Positions 1-12,618 of a stretch of 64,000 bases of DNA are shown here, in pieces. The DNA lies in the NCBI GenBank assembly GCA_029931535.1, contig JAQPZY010001295.1:1-64000 (forward strand), in the 5' to 3' direction. The notes beneath the pieces were generated by a model. That model searched no databases. It saw only the letters and a list, made by a program, of their open reading frames with translations, and was not told the DNA's origin. Within the stretch, counting starts at the first letter, position 1; the number at the start of each line of letters is the position of its first letter. The position numbers were made by a program, and so were the translations under genes. Source of the stretch: Margaritifera margaritifera. Taxonomy: Eukaryota; Mollusca; Bivalvia; Unionida; Margaritiferidae.

Positions 1-1039
1 AAATATAGTAATGTCCACCTTTCACTGAAATGAAAACCATGAATGTCCCGTAAATTTGACCTCTCTTTGCTTTACATATTATATGTAAAATGTTGTCAAT
101 TTCTTAAATTCCCACTAATACTATTCCTTTCAGATTTGAAAACTGTACAATAATATGTATACTGTAACCTTCATCTGTAAACTTTACCTTTCTAAGAAAG
201 GTGGCCACATCACGTAACTAGTTCCGATGTGTAAATTTACAAATATCATTTCCAATTGGCTGGTTTTATTAAACTCTTCCAAGCAAGATAATATTTGGAA
301 GATTTTGTACATAATTACACAAGTTTCTACCGGTTTACAGACTGATTCCACGTTTTCATTCAAGAGCATATGCGGCAGTAGTTATTTTTAGTCATGTTGT
401 TGTCTCACTGGATGATGTTTATATAAAAATTATAAAATGTTTCTTGAATTTAATATTTGCTTTAACCTTAACGTTAAGTATAATGTTGATATGTTAGCTA
501 TTGTCTTTTGAATTAGGTTGTTCACTTAGTTATTTTGAGGTCAAGGACGTGTTTGGTAAACAAGTTGTTGATTCAGTTTGAGGTCAAGGTTGATTTTTGT
601 TTACAGATATAAACCAGAATTTCCCTTAGAGTTTGTGTGTTACGGAGTCACGCATATCATTATATTCTAAAACATTATCAGGGTGACACTATATCTTTAT
701 ATTTACCTATGTTTATGTGGTACTAGTTTTTACCAATTTTCGACCTTAACATTAAGTCTTTTAAAGAGACATTGTACATGTTGTGAACAACTCGTTCCAT
801 CAATTCAGAGAGAGGGAAATTATTTAAAAATATTCATTGGATTATAATAAAGTGCCTACATAGACTTTTGGATTTATGAATTTGATTGATTTTGGGGATT
901 TATCTAAACTTTATTCAAAGATTATTCTGGAGAACTTCATTTTGGCACATCATCACATTTAAAGACCACTTGGGCCACATCACGGAACATTTAAATGACT
1001 CGGCACCAGTCCAACACATTCAAGAATAGTTTATTCATT
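1..1039. other. Unique left flank, no gene seen
   Basis: This AT-rich sequence has no similarity that I can see to the 1.9-kb unit. The longest open frame is about 61 codons (minus strand, 184-369) with no recognisable motif. Small internal repeats are visible: TTGAGGTCAAGG at 535-546 and again at 579-590, and GGCCACATCACG followed by T/G and AAC at 203-217 and 973-987. The passage into the array is abrupt near 1030-1049. Confidence 0.7.
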
Positions 1040-1125
1040 CGAAACCCAAAATACAATCTGATTGCGACCCCAAAAATGCTGGTAGTACCAGTATATGGTT
1101 GTGACCTGGGGTTTGGGAACCACTG
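1040..1125 (+). mobile_element. hAT-like MITE copy L1 (5'-truncated)
   Basis: The right end is intact (GTTTGGGAACCACTG, then CTCTAATG at 1126-1133). The left inverted repeat is missing: homology starts near AACCCAAAATACAATC at about 1042, and the sequence to the left is flank. This truncation is the left border of the array. Confidence 0.8.
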
Positions 1126-2938
1126 CTCTAATGTCTGTGACATTGTAAAAGCAGAAACTACTCAAAGTAGACTTCAACCAAAATTTGGTCCTGGTGCAGA
1201 TTCAGTTTTGAAGTTTGATTTATTATTACATTAAAAATAATTTATGACTATAATATAAATGCCTTATTGAAGGAAACTGTATGCACATTAGTTTTGGCAC
1301 GATTATTAATTGGTTATACATGCCATATGTTTGTTCTATTTTCCACATTTGACTTTGGGTCAGATATTTCCAAATTTTCTGAAAATTGTTGAAAATGCTG
1401 TAAACAATGGCCACAAAAAGCAACTGCAGTTCAGCATTAGTAGGAGACAAATTTTGACTATCCTACAATAAATTCACCAGTGAGACTATGCCAGCCTGTC
1501 TCTAGTCATTTCTTTGCAAATGGTTTTCTAACTCTCTTAACTGAAAAGTTCGAGTATAGAATAGACGTGCTTTAAAATCTCTGTGAAGGGCAAAAAGATT
1601 GGTTGAACATGTCTGGATGAAGGTATTTTTTCTTTTGTGTTTTCTCTATTAAAAATCCATGTCTTGCTTGTGGTACACTGCAGACAAGACAAAAATAATT
1701 CAGATAGGATTCAATACATACTTAGACTCTCAAGCTCAAGGAGTTCACTCCAAAACCTCCAAACCAATCTGTTCAGAAAACCAGTTTTGTTTGAGAAAAT
1801 ATAGTCCTCTTAGATGAGCTCTAGATTGATGAAGATGTCTTGCAATATATTTTTCATCATGCAAACATGTGAACATTGATTTTGAAAATTGTAATATAGG
1901 ATTTGGTCGGATTTTCACTGTTGCTGGTATGGACCCGTCTCTAAATTGTTTGATTTTACAAAGGTTTGGTTATTGTATTTACAGATAGAGCACAAACAGG
2001 GTATTCATTTGCTTCTTGGAAATTTTTTATTTTGACAACTACCCTCTTTTCCAAGTCCATATGTCATCTTCATTTTAAAATGCCTGATAGGTACAGAAAC
2101 ATTATACAATCGACTGTATAATACATGTTAAATGTTGATGTTTGATTTGAAATCGGTTGAAATGGGCTTGTAATGTACTCCTTGAGCATAAGATTCAAGT
2201 TGTGATTGATATTCTGTCTGGGTTGATTTTTAATAGCAAGAATAGAGAAAATAACTTCAATCTTGTATTTGTTTACTATATGTATTTTCAGGTTGGTCTG
2301 ACCAATGTCTAAATATATAAAAAAAAAAAAAAATTCTACATTGATTGATATTACTGGCTTCCATTATATTCTAAAAGTGAAAATTTTCAGTTGTCAAAAA
2401 TCTAGGGAATGTGAATCTATAGTCAGATAAAAGAAAGATGCATTCATGTAAACTTGTCCAAAGCACTACACTCTGGGAACAATGTAAAATCAGATATAAA
2501 GTTCCCAATAAAGTGATAAACTCCTACCTTTTTACATCATATTAATTTGGTTCTAATAAGATGAATTTGCTTAATTACAGTATTGATTCAAAATTCATAA
2601 TGATTCGGTAACAATATTTGGTCCTTGAATTTTGTGTTCAAATTGCTCAAATGACAATTTTCTTTAACTTTGAGGTACTACAGGTTTAAAGTTCATGTGC
2701 ATATGAGGGTTTGTGAGCTCTAGTATCAGGCTGGGACTGATTTTGAAACAAATGTGACAAAATCAAACTGTTGGGTGTTATAGCAGCTTCCTATTTGGGG
2801 TTGGAAGATTTTGATGACCTTAAAATAGGGAATGTTTGATAGTTTTATATAGTAAAAGTTTGAAAATTCCAACAAGAATAACTTGGATACACGGCATGAC
2901 TTGGAAAACTAGCTCAGTCCTGATGTAATACTCTAATG
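1040..2938 (+). repeat. Left unit 1 (truncated start)
   Basis: It begins within its MITE. It has a private shortened form at about 2797-2812 (TTTGGGGTTGGAAGAT, where other units have TTTGGGGTATGAAGAAGAT). It shares GGCCAC (about 1409) with unit 2, where later units have GGCTGC. It carries the perfect odd palindrome TTGGTCTGACCAA at about 2294. Confidence 0.9.
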
Positions 2939-3041
2939 CAGTTGTTCCCAAACTTTTTTGATCGCAACCCAAAATACAATCTATTGCGACCCAAAATGCA
3001 GTACCAGTATAGGGTTGCGACCTGGGGTTTGGGAATCACTG
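2939..3041 (+). mobile_element. hAT-like MITE copy L2
   Basis: 103 bp. The ends are CAGTTGTTCCCAAAC and GTTTGGGAATCACTG. The 8-bp duplication CTCTAATG is at 2931-2938 and 3042-3049. The interior has two similar direct repeats, CGCAACCCAAAATACA and GCGACCCAAAATGCA, and a third GGGTTGCGACC in inverse sense. It has no coding capacity. The 8-bp duplication and the CAGTGGTTCCCAA-type terminus are features of the hAT superfamily. A transposase would have had to be supplied in trans. Confidence 0.85.
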
Positions 3042-4853
3042 CTCTAATGTCTGTGACATTGTAAAAGCAGAAACTACAAAGTAGACTTCAACCAAAATTT
3101 GGTCCTGGTGCAGATTCAGTTTTGAAGTTTGATTTATTATTACATTAAAAATAATTTATGACTATAATATAAATGCCTTATTGAAGGAAACTGTATGCAC
3201 ATTAGTTTTGGCACGATTATTAATTGGTTATACATGCCATATGTTTGTTCTATTTTCCACATTTAACTTTGGGTCAGATATTTCCAAATTTTCTGAAAAT
3301 TGGTGAAAATGTTGTAAACAATGGCCACAAAAGCAACTGAAGTTCAGCATTAGTAGGAGACCAATTTGACTATCCTACAATAAATTCACCAGTGAGACTA
3401 TGCCAGCCTGTCTCTAGTCATTTCTTTGCAAATGGTTTTCTAACTCTCTTAACTGAAAAGTTCGAGTATAGAATAGACGTGCTTTAAAATCTCTGTGAAG
3501 GGCAAAAAGATTGGTTGAACATGTCTGGATGAAGGTATTTTTTCTTTTGTGTTTTCTCTATTAAAAATCCATGTCTTGCTTGTGGTACACTGCAGACAAG
3601 ACAAAAATAATTCAGATAGGATTCAATACATACTTAGACTCTCAAGCTCAAGGAGTTCACTCCAAAACTTCCAAACCAATCTGTTCAGAAAACCAGTTTT
3701 GTTTGAGAAAATATAGCCCTCTTAGATGAGCTCTAGATTGATGAAGATGTCTTGCAATATATTTTTCATCATGCAAACACGTGAACATTGATTTTGAAAA
3801 TTGTAATACAGGATTTGGTCGGATTTTCACTGTTGCTGGTATGGACCCGTCTCTAAATTGTTTGATTTTACAAAGGTTTGGTTATTGTGTTTACAGATAG
3901 AGCACAAACTAGGTATGCATTGGCTTCTTGAAATTTTTTTATTTTGACAACTACCCTCTTTTCCAAGTCCATATTTCATCTTCATTTTATAATGCCTGAT
4001 AGGTACAGAAACATTATACAATCGACTGTATAATACATGTTAAATGTTGATGTTTGATTTGAAATCGGTTGAAATGGGCTTGTAATGTACTCCTTGAGCA
4101 TAAGATTCAAGTTGTGATTGATATTCTGTCTGGGTTGATTTTTAATAGCAAGAATAGAAAAAATGACTTCAATCTTGTATTTGTTTACTATATGTATTTT
4201 CAGGTTGGTCTGACCAATGTCTAAATATATAAAAAAAAAAAAAAATTCTACATTGATTGATATTACTGGCTTCCATTATATTCTAAAAGTGAAAATTTTC
4301 AGTTGTCAAAAATCTAGGGAATGTGAATCTATAGTCAGATAAAAGAAAGATGCATTCATGTAAACTTGTCCAAAGCACTACACTCTGGGAACAATGTAAA
4401 ATCAGATATAAAGTTCCCAATAAAGTGATAAACTCCTACCTTTTTACATCATATTAATTTGGTTCTAATAAGATGCATTTGCTTAATTACAGTATTGATT
4501 CAAAATTTATAATGATTCGGTAACAATATTTGGTCCTTGAATTTTGTGTTCAAATTGCTCAAATGACAATTTTCTTTAACTTTGAGGTACTACAGGTTTA
4601 TAGTTCATGTGCATATGAGGGTTTGTGAGCTCGAGTATCAGGCTGGGACTGATTTTTAAACAAATGTGACAAAATCAAACTGTTGGGGTTTATAGCAGCT
4701 TCCTATTTGGGGTATGAAGAAGATTTTGATGACCTTAAAATAGGCAATGTTTGATAGTTTTATATAGTAAAAGTTTGAAAATTCCAACAAGAATAACTTG
4801 GATACACGGCATGACTTGGAAAACTAGCTCAGTCCTGATGTAATACTCTAATG
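2939..4853 (+). repeat. Left unit 2
   Basis: Full unit, 1,915 bp. It shares ATGGCCAC (about 3322) with unit 1. It has GAAAATGTTGT where other units have GAAAATGCTGT. The TTGGTCTGACCAA palindrome is intact at about 4206. Confidence 0.92.
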
Positions 4854-4956
4854 CAGTTGTTCCCAAACTTTTTTGATCGCAACCCAAAATACAATCTTTT
4901 GCGACCCAAAATGCAGTACCAGTATAGGGTTGCGACCTGGGGTTTGGGAACCACTG
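4854..4956 (+). mobile_element. hAT-like MITE copy L3
   Basis: 103 bp. The right end is GTTTGGGAACCACTG, the consensus form, complementary to the left end except for one base pair. Confidence 0.85.
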
Positions 4957-6766
4957 CTCTAATGTCTGTGACATTGTAAAAGCAGAAACTACAAAGTAGA
5001 CTTCAACCAAAATTTGGTCTTGGTGCAGATTCAGTTTTGAAGTTTGATTTATTATTACATTAAAATAATTTATGACTATAATATAAATGCCTTATTGAAG
5101 GATACTGTATGCACATTAGTTTTGGCACGATTATTAATTGGTTATACATGCCATATGTTTGTTCTATTTTCCACATTTAACTTTGGGTCAGATATTTCCA
5201 AATTTTCTGAAAATTGGTGAAAATGCTGTAAACAATGGCTGCAAAAGCAACTGAAGTTCAACATTAGTAGGAGACAAATTTTGACTATCCTACAATAAAT
5301 TCACCAGTGAGACTATGCCAGCCTGTCTCTAGTCATTTCTTTGCAAATGGTTTTCTAACTCTCTTAACTGAAAAGTTCGAGTATAGAATAGACGTGCTTT
5401 AAAATCTCTGTGAAGGGCAAAAAGATTGGTTGAACATGTCTGGATGAAGGTATTTTTTCTTTTGTGTTTTCTCTATTAAAAATCCATGTCTTGCTTGTGG
5501 TACACTGCAGACAAGACAAAAATAATTCAGATAGGATTCAATACATACTTAGACTCTCAGGCTCAAGGAGTTCACTCCAAAACCTTCCAAACCAATCTGT
5601 TCAGAAAACCAGTTTTGTTTGAGAAAATATAGCCCTCTTAGATGAGCTCTAGATTGATGAAGATGTCTTGCAATATATTTTTCATCATGCAAACACGTGA
5701 ACATTGATTTTGAAAATTGTAATACAGGATTTGGTCGGATTTTCACTGTTGCTGGTATGGACCAGTCTCTAAATTGTTTGATTTTACAAAGGTTTGGTTA
5801 TTGTGTTTACAGATAGAGCACAAACTAGGTATGCATTTGCTTCTTGGAAATTTTTTATTTTGACAACTACCCTCTTTTCCAAGTCCATATGTCATCTTCA
5901 TTTTATAATGCCTGATAGGTACAGAAACATTATACAATCGACTGTATAATACATGTTAAATGTTGATGTTTGATTTGAAATCGGTTGAAATGGGCTTGTA
6001 ATGTACTCCTTGAGCATAAGATTCAAGTTGTGATTGATATTCTGTCTGGGTTGATTTTTAATAGCAAGAATAGAAAAATGACTTCAATCTTGTATTTGTT
6101 TACTATATGTATTTTCAGGTTGGTCTGACCAATGTCTAAATATATAAAAAAAAAAAAATTCTACATTGATTGATATTACTGGCTTCCATTATATTCTAAA
6201 AGTGAAAATTTTCAGTTGTCAAAAATCTAGGGAATGTGAATCTATAGTCAGATAAAAGAAAGATGCATTCATGTAAACTTGTCCAAAGCACTACACTCTG
6301 GGAACAATGTAAAATCAGATATAAAGTTCCCAATAAAGTGATAAACTCCTACCTTTTTACATCATATTAATTTGGTTCTAATAAGATGCATTTGCTTAAT
6401 TACAGTATTGATTCAAAATTCATAATGATTCGGTAACAATATTTGGTCCTTGAATTTTGTGTTCAAATTGCTCAAATGACAATTTTCTTTAACTTTGAGG
6501 TACTACAGGTTTAAAGTTCATGTGCATATGAGGGTTTGTGAGCTCGAGTATCAGGCTGGGACTGATTTTTAAACAAATGTGACAAAATCAAACTGTTGGG
6601 GGTTATAGCAGCTTCCTATTTGGGGTATGAAGAAGATTTTGATGACCTTAAAATAGGGAATGTTTGATAGTTTTATATAGTAAAAGTTTGAAAATTCCAA
6701 CAAGAATAACTTGGATACACGGCATGACTTGGAAAACTAGCTCAGTCCTGATGTAATACTCTAATG
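4854..6766 (+). repeat. Left unit 3
   Basis: Full unit, 1,913 bp. It has GTCTTGGTGCAG for GTCCTGGTGCAG (about 5018) and one A fewer in the ATTAAAATAATTT stretch (about 5060). Confidence 0.92.
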
Positions 6767-6869
6767 CAGTTGTTCCCAAACTTTTTTGATCGCAACCCAA
6801 AATACAATCTTTTGCGACCCAAAATGCAGTACCAGTATAGGGTTGCGACCTGGGGTTTGGGAACCACTG
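6767..6869 (+). mobile_element. hAT-like MITE copy L4
   Basis: 103 bp, identical by eye to L3. Confidence 0.85.
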
Positions 6870-8683
6870 CTCTAATGTCTGTGACATTGTAAAAGCAGAA
6901 ACTACAAAGTAGACTTCAACCAAAATTTGGTCCTGGTGCAGATTCAGTTTTGAAGTTTGATTTATTATTACATTAAAAATAATTTATGACTATAATATAA
7001 ATGCCTTATTGAAGGATACTGTATGCACATTAGTTTTGGCACGATTATTAATTGGTTATACATGCCATATGTTTGTTCTATTTTCCACATTTAACTTTGG
7101 GTCAGATATTTCCAAATTTTCTGAAAATTGGTGAAAATGCTGTAAACAATGGCTGCAAAAGCAACTGAAGTTCAGCATTAGTAGGAGACAAATTTTGACT
7201 ATCCTACAATAAATTCACCAGTGAGACTATGCCAGCCTGTCTCTAGTCATTTCTTTGCAAATGGTTTTCTAACTCTCTTAACTGAAAAGTTCGAGTATAG
7301 AATAGACGTGCTTTAAAATCTCTGTGAAGGGCAAAAAGATTGGTTGAACATGTCTGGATGAAGGTATTTTTTCTTTTGTGTTTTCTCTATTAAAAATCCA
7401 TGTCTTGCTTGTGGTACACTGCAGACAAGACAAAAATAATTCAGATAGGATTCAATACATACTTAGACTCTCAGGCTCAAGGAGTTCACTCCAAAACTTC
7501 CAAACCAATCTGTTCAGAAAACCAGTTTTGTTTGAGAAAATATAGCCCTCTTAGATGAGCTCTAGATTGATGAAGATGTCTTGCAATATATTTTTCATCA
7601 TGCAAACACGTGAACATTGATTTTGAAAATTGTAATACAGGATTTGGTCGGATTTTCACTGTTGCTGGTATGGAACAGTCTCTAAATTGTTTGATTTTAC
7701 AAAGGTTTGGTTATTGTGTTTACAGATAGAGCACAAACTAGGTATGCATTTGCTTCTTGGAATTTTTTTTATTTTGACAACTACCCTCTTTTCCAAGTCC
7801 ATATGTCATCTTCATTTTATAATGCCTGATAGGTACAGAAACATTATACAATCGACTGTATAATACATGTTAAATGTTGATGTTTGATTTGAAATCGGTT
7901 GAAATGGGCTTGTAATGTACTCCTTGAGCATAAGATTCAAGTTGTGATTGATATTCTGTCTGGGTTGATTTTTAATAGCAAGAATAGAGAAAATAACTTC
8001 AATCTTGTATTTGTTTACTATATGTATTTTCAGGTTGGTCTGACCAATGTCTAAATATATAAAAAAAAAAAAAAATTCTACATTGATTGATATTACTGGC
8101 TTCCATTATATTCTAAAAGTGAAAATTTTCAGTTGTCAAAAATCTAGGGAATGTGAATCTATAGTCAGATAAAAGAAAGATGCATTCATGTAAACTTGTC
8201 CAAAGCACTACACTCTGGGAACAATGTAAAATCAGATATAAAGTTCCCAATAAAGTGATAAACTCCTACCTTTTTACATCATATTAATTTGGTTCTAATA
8301 AGATGAATTTGCTTAATTACAGTATTGATTCAAAATTCATAATGATTCGGTAACAATATTTGGTCCTTGAATTTTGTGTTCAAATTGCTCAAATGACAAT
8401 TTTCTTTAACTTTGAGGTACTACAGGTTTAAAGTTCATGTGCATATGAGGGTTTGTGAGCTCTAGTATCAGGCTGGGACTGATTTTGAAACAAATGTGAC
8501 AAAATCAAACTGTTGGGGGTTATAGCAGCTTCCTATTTGGGGTATGAAGAAGATTTTGATGACCTTAAAATAGGGAATGTTTGATAGTTTTATATAATAA
8601 AAGTTTGAAAATTCCAACAAGAATAACTTGGATACACGGCATGACTTGGAAAACTAGCTCAGTCCTGATGTAATACTCTAATG
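6767..8683 (+). repeat. Left unit 4
   Basis: Full unit, 1,917 bp. It has a private TATGGAACAGTCTC (about 7669), where the others have GGACC[C/A]GTCTC. It is the last unit with the intact TTGGTCTGACCAA palindrome (about 8036). Near its right end it has TATATAATAAAAG (about 8591), shared with unit 7. Confidence 0.92.
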
Positions 8684-8786
8684 CAGTTGTTCCCAAACTT
8701 TTTTGATCGCAACCCAAAATACAATCTATTGCGACCCAAAATGCAGTACCAGTATAGGGTTGCGACCTGGGGTTTGGGAATCACTG
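8684..8786 (+). mobile_element. hAT-like MITE copy L5
   Basis: 103 bp. It has CTATTGCG in the interior and GGGAATCACTG at the right end, the same pair of variants as L2 and L8. Confidence 0.85.
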
Positions 8787-10600
8787 CTCTAATGTCTGTG
8801 ACATTGTAAAAGCAGAAACTACAAAGTAGACTTCAACCAAAATTTGGTCCTGGTGCAGATTCAGTTTTGAAGTTTGATTTATTATTACATTAAAAATAAT
8901 TTATGACTATAATATAAATGCCTTATTGAAGGATACTGTATGCACATTAGTTTTGGCACGATTATTAATTGGTTATACATGCCATATGTTTGTTCTATTT
9001 TCCACATTTAACTTTGGGTCAGATATTTCCAAATTTTCTGAAAATTGTTGAAAATGCTGTAAACAATGGCTGCAAAAGCAACTGAAGTTCAGCATTAGTA
9101 GGAGACAAATTTTGACTATCCTACAATAAATTCACCAGTGAGACTATGCCAGCCTGTCTCTAGTCATTTCTTTGCAAATGGTTTTCTAACTCTCTTAACT
9201 GAAAAGTTCGAGTATAGAATAGACGTGCTTTAAAATCTCTGTGAAGGGCAAAAAGATTGGTTGAACATGTCTGGATGAAGGTATTTTTTCTTTTGTGTTT
9301 TCTCTATTAAAAATCCATGTCTTGCTTGTGGTACACTGCAGACAAGACAAAAATAATTCAGATAGGATTCAATACATACTTAGACTCTCAAGCTCAAGGA
9401 GTTCACTCCAAAACCTCCAAACCAATCTGTTCAGAAAACCAGTTTTGTTTGAGAAAATATAGTCCTCTTAGATGAGCTCTAGATTGATGAAGATGTCTTG
9501 CAATATATTTTTCATCATGCAAACACGTGAACATTGATTTTGAAAATTGTAATACAGGATTTGGTCGGATTTTCACTGTTGCTGGTATGGACCCGTCTCT
9601 AAATTGTTTGATTTTACAAAGGTTTGGTTATTGTGTTTACAGATAGAGCACAAACTAGGTATGCATTGGCTTCTTGGAAAATTTTTTTTTTGACAACTAC
9701 CCCCTTTTCCAAGTCTATATTTCATCTTCATTTTATAATGCCTGATAGGTACAGAAACATTATACAATCGACTGTATAATACATGTTAAATGTTGATGTT
9801 TGATTTGAAATCGGTTGAAATGGGCTTGTAATGTACTCCTTGAGCATAAGATTCAAGTTGTGATTGATATTCTGTCTGGGTTGATTTTTAATAGCAAGAA
9901 TAGAAAAAATGACTTCAATCTTGTATTTGTTTACTATGTGTATTTTCAGGTGGGTCTGACCAATGTCTAAATATATAAAAAAAAAAAAAAAATTCTACAT
10001 TGATTGATATTACTGGCTTCCATTATATTGTAAAAGTGAAAATTTTCAGTTGTCAAAAATCTAGGGAATGTGAATCTATAGTCAGATAAAAGAAAGATGC
10101 ATTCATGTAAACTTGTCCAAAGCACTACACTCTGGGAACAATGTAAAATCAGATATAAAGTTCCCAATAAAGTGATAAACTCCTACCTTTTTACATCATA
10201 TTAATTTGGTTCTAATAAGATGCATTTGCTTAATTACAGTATTGATTCAAAATTCATAATGATTCGGTAACAATATTTGGTCCTTGAATTTTGTGTTCAA
10301 ATTGCTCAAATGACAATTTTCTTTAACTTTGAGGTACTACAGGTTTAAAGTTCATGTGCATATGAGGGTTTGTGAGCTCGAGTATCAGGCTGGGACTGAT
10401 TTTTAAACAAATGTGACAAAATCAAACTGTTGGGGGTTATAGCAGCTTCCTATTTGGGGTATGAAGAAGATTTTGATGACCTTAAAATAGGGAATGTTTG
10501 ATAGTTTTATATAGTAAAAGTTTGAAAATTCCAACAAGAATAACTTGGATACACGGCATGACTTGGAAAACTAGCTCAGTCCTGATGTAATACTCTAATG
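8684..10600 (+). repeat. Left unit 5
   Basis: Full unit, 1,917 bp. It carries a linked block of variants: a long T run before GACAACTACCCCC (about 9682-9703), AAGTCTATATTTC, CTATGTGTATTTT (about 9934) and ATATTGTAAAAG (about 10026). The whole block recurs in unit 10, five units away. Confidence 0.92.
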
Positions 10601-10703
10601 CAGTTGTTCCCAAACTTTTTTGATCGCAACCCAAAATACAATCTTTTGCGACCCAAAATGCAGTACCAGTATAGGGTTGCGACCTGGGGTTTGGGAACCA
10701 CTG
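10601..10703 (+). mobile_element. hAT-like MITE copy L6
   Basis: 103 bp, consensus form. Confidence 0.85.
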
Positions 10704-12515
10704 CTCTAATGTCTGTGACATTGTAAAAGCAGAAACTACAAAGTAGACTTCAACCAAAATTTGGTCCTGGTGCAGATTCAGTTTTGAAGTTTGATTTATT
10801 ATTACATTAAAAATAATTTATGACTATAATATAAATGCCTTATTGAAGGATACTGTATGCACATTAGTTTTGGCACGATTATTAATTGGTTATACATGCC
10901 ATATGTTTGTTCTATTTTCCACATTTAACTTTGGGTCAGATATTTCCAAATTTTCTGAAAATTGGTGAAAATGCTGTAAACAATGGCTGCAAAAGCAACT
11001 GAAGTTCAGCATTAGTAGGAGACAAATTTTGACTATCCTACAATAAATTCACCAGTGAGACTATGCCAGCCTGTCTCTAGTCATTTCTTTGCAAATGGTT
11101 TTCTAACTCTCTTAACTGAAAAGTTCGAGTATAGAATAGACGTGCTTTAAAATCTCTGTGAAGGGCAAAAAGATTGGTTGAACATGTCTGGATGAAGGTA
11201 TTTTTTCTTTTGTGTTTTCTCTATTAAAAATCCATGTCTTGCTTGTGGTACACTGCAGACAAGACAAAAATAATTCAGATAGGATTCAATACATACTTAG
11301 ACTCTCAAGCTCAAGGAGTTCACTCCAAAACTTCCAAACCAATCTGTTCAGAAAACCAGTTTTGTTTGAGAAAATATAGCCCTCTTAGATGAGCTCTAGA
11401 TTGATGAAGATGTCTTGCAATATATTTTTCATCATGCAAACACGTGAACATTGATTTTGAAAATTGTAATACAGGATTTGGTCGGATTTTCACTGTTGCT
11501 GGTATGGACCAGTCTCTAAATTGTTTGATTTTACAAAGGTTTGGTTATTGTGTTTACAGATAGAGCACAAAGTAGGTATGCTTTTGGTTCTTGGAAATTT
11601 TTTTATTTTGACAACTACCCTCTTTTCCAAGTCCATATTTCATCTTCATTTTATAATGCCTGATAGGTACAGAAACATTATACAATCGACTGTATAATAC
11701 ATGTTAAATGTTGATGTTTGATTTGAAATCGGTTGAAATGGGCTTGTAATGTACTCCTTGAGCATAAGATTCAAGTTGTGATTGATATTCTGTCTGGGTT
11801 GATTTTTAATAGCAAGAATAGAAAAAATGACTTCAATCTTGTATTTGTTTACTATATGTATTTTCAGGTGGGTCTGACCAATGTCTAAATATATAAAAAA
11901 AAAAAAATTCTACATTGATTGATATTACTGGCTTCCATTATATTCTAAAAGTGAAAATTTTCAGTTGTCAAAAATCTAGGGAATGTGAATCTATAGTCAG
12001 ATAAAAGAAAGATGCATTCATGTAAACTTGTCCAAAGCACTACACTCTGGGAACAATGTAAAATCAGATATAAAGTTCCCAATAAAGTGATAAACTCCTA
12101 CCTTTTTACATCATATTAATTTGGTTCTAATAAGATGCATTTGCTTAATTACAGTATTGATTCAAAATTCATAATGATTCGGTAACAATATTTGGTCCTT
12201 GAATTTTGTGTTCAAATTGCTCAAATGACAATTTTCTTTAACTTTGAGGTACTACAGGTTTAAAGTTCATGTGCATATGAGGGTTTGTGAGCTGGAGTAT
12301 CAGGCTGGGACTGATTTTGAAACAAATGTGACAAAATCAAACTGTTGGGGTTTATAGCAGCTTCCTATTTGGGGTATGAAGAAGATTTTGATGACCTTAA
12401 AATAGGGAATGTTTGATAGTTTTATATAGTAAAAGTTTGAAAATTCCAACAACAATAACTTGGATACACTGCATGACTTGGAAAACTAGCTCAGTCCTGA
12501 TGTAATACTCTAATG
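10601..12515 (+). repeat. Left unit 6
   Basis: Full unit, 1,915 bp. It has private CACAAAGTAGGTATGCTTTTGG at about 11566 and a shorter A run (about 11896). Confidence 0.92.
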
Positions 12516-12618
12516 CAGTTGTTACCAAACTTTTTTGATCGCAACCCAAAACACAATCTATTGCGACCCAAAATGCAGTACCAGTATAGGGTTGCGACCT
12601 GGGGTTTGGGAACCACTG
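12516..12618 (+). mobile_element. hAT-like MITE copy L7
   Basis: 103 bp. The left end is changed to CAGTTGTTACCAAAC, and the interior has AAAACACAATC. Confidence 0.85.

Noticed and set aside
2319..2333. Poly(A) tract as the tail of a retroposon
   Set aside because: There is no target duplication around a retroposed body. The corresponding site in inner-left, right-arm and terminal units is a GGCTTTTT or AAAAAAG stretch, so the run looks like local expansion.
3827..4021. A 64-codon frame (MYNVSVPIRHYK...) repeated in nearly every unit on the array-sense minus strand
   Set aside because: It recurs because the units are near-identical along their whole length, including non-coding parts. It has no recognisable domain, and its flanks show no clear gene structure. 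Changes in it include frame-neutral and amino-acid-changing substitutions alike, and the terminal unit does not keep it intact.
4735..5010. A 91-codon frame (MVEVYFVVSAFTMSQ...) once per left-arm unit
   Set aside because: It runs straight through the MITE. Its middle part (EQWFPNPRSQP) is just the translated inverted repeat, and units 5 and 8 break it.
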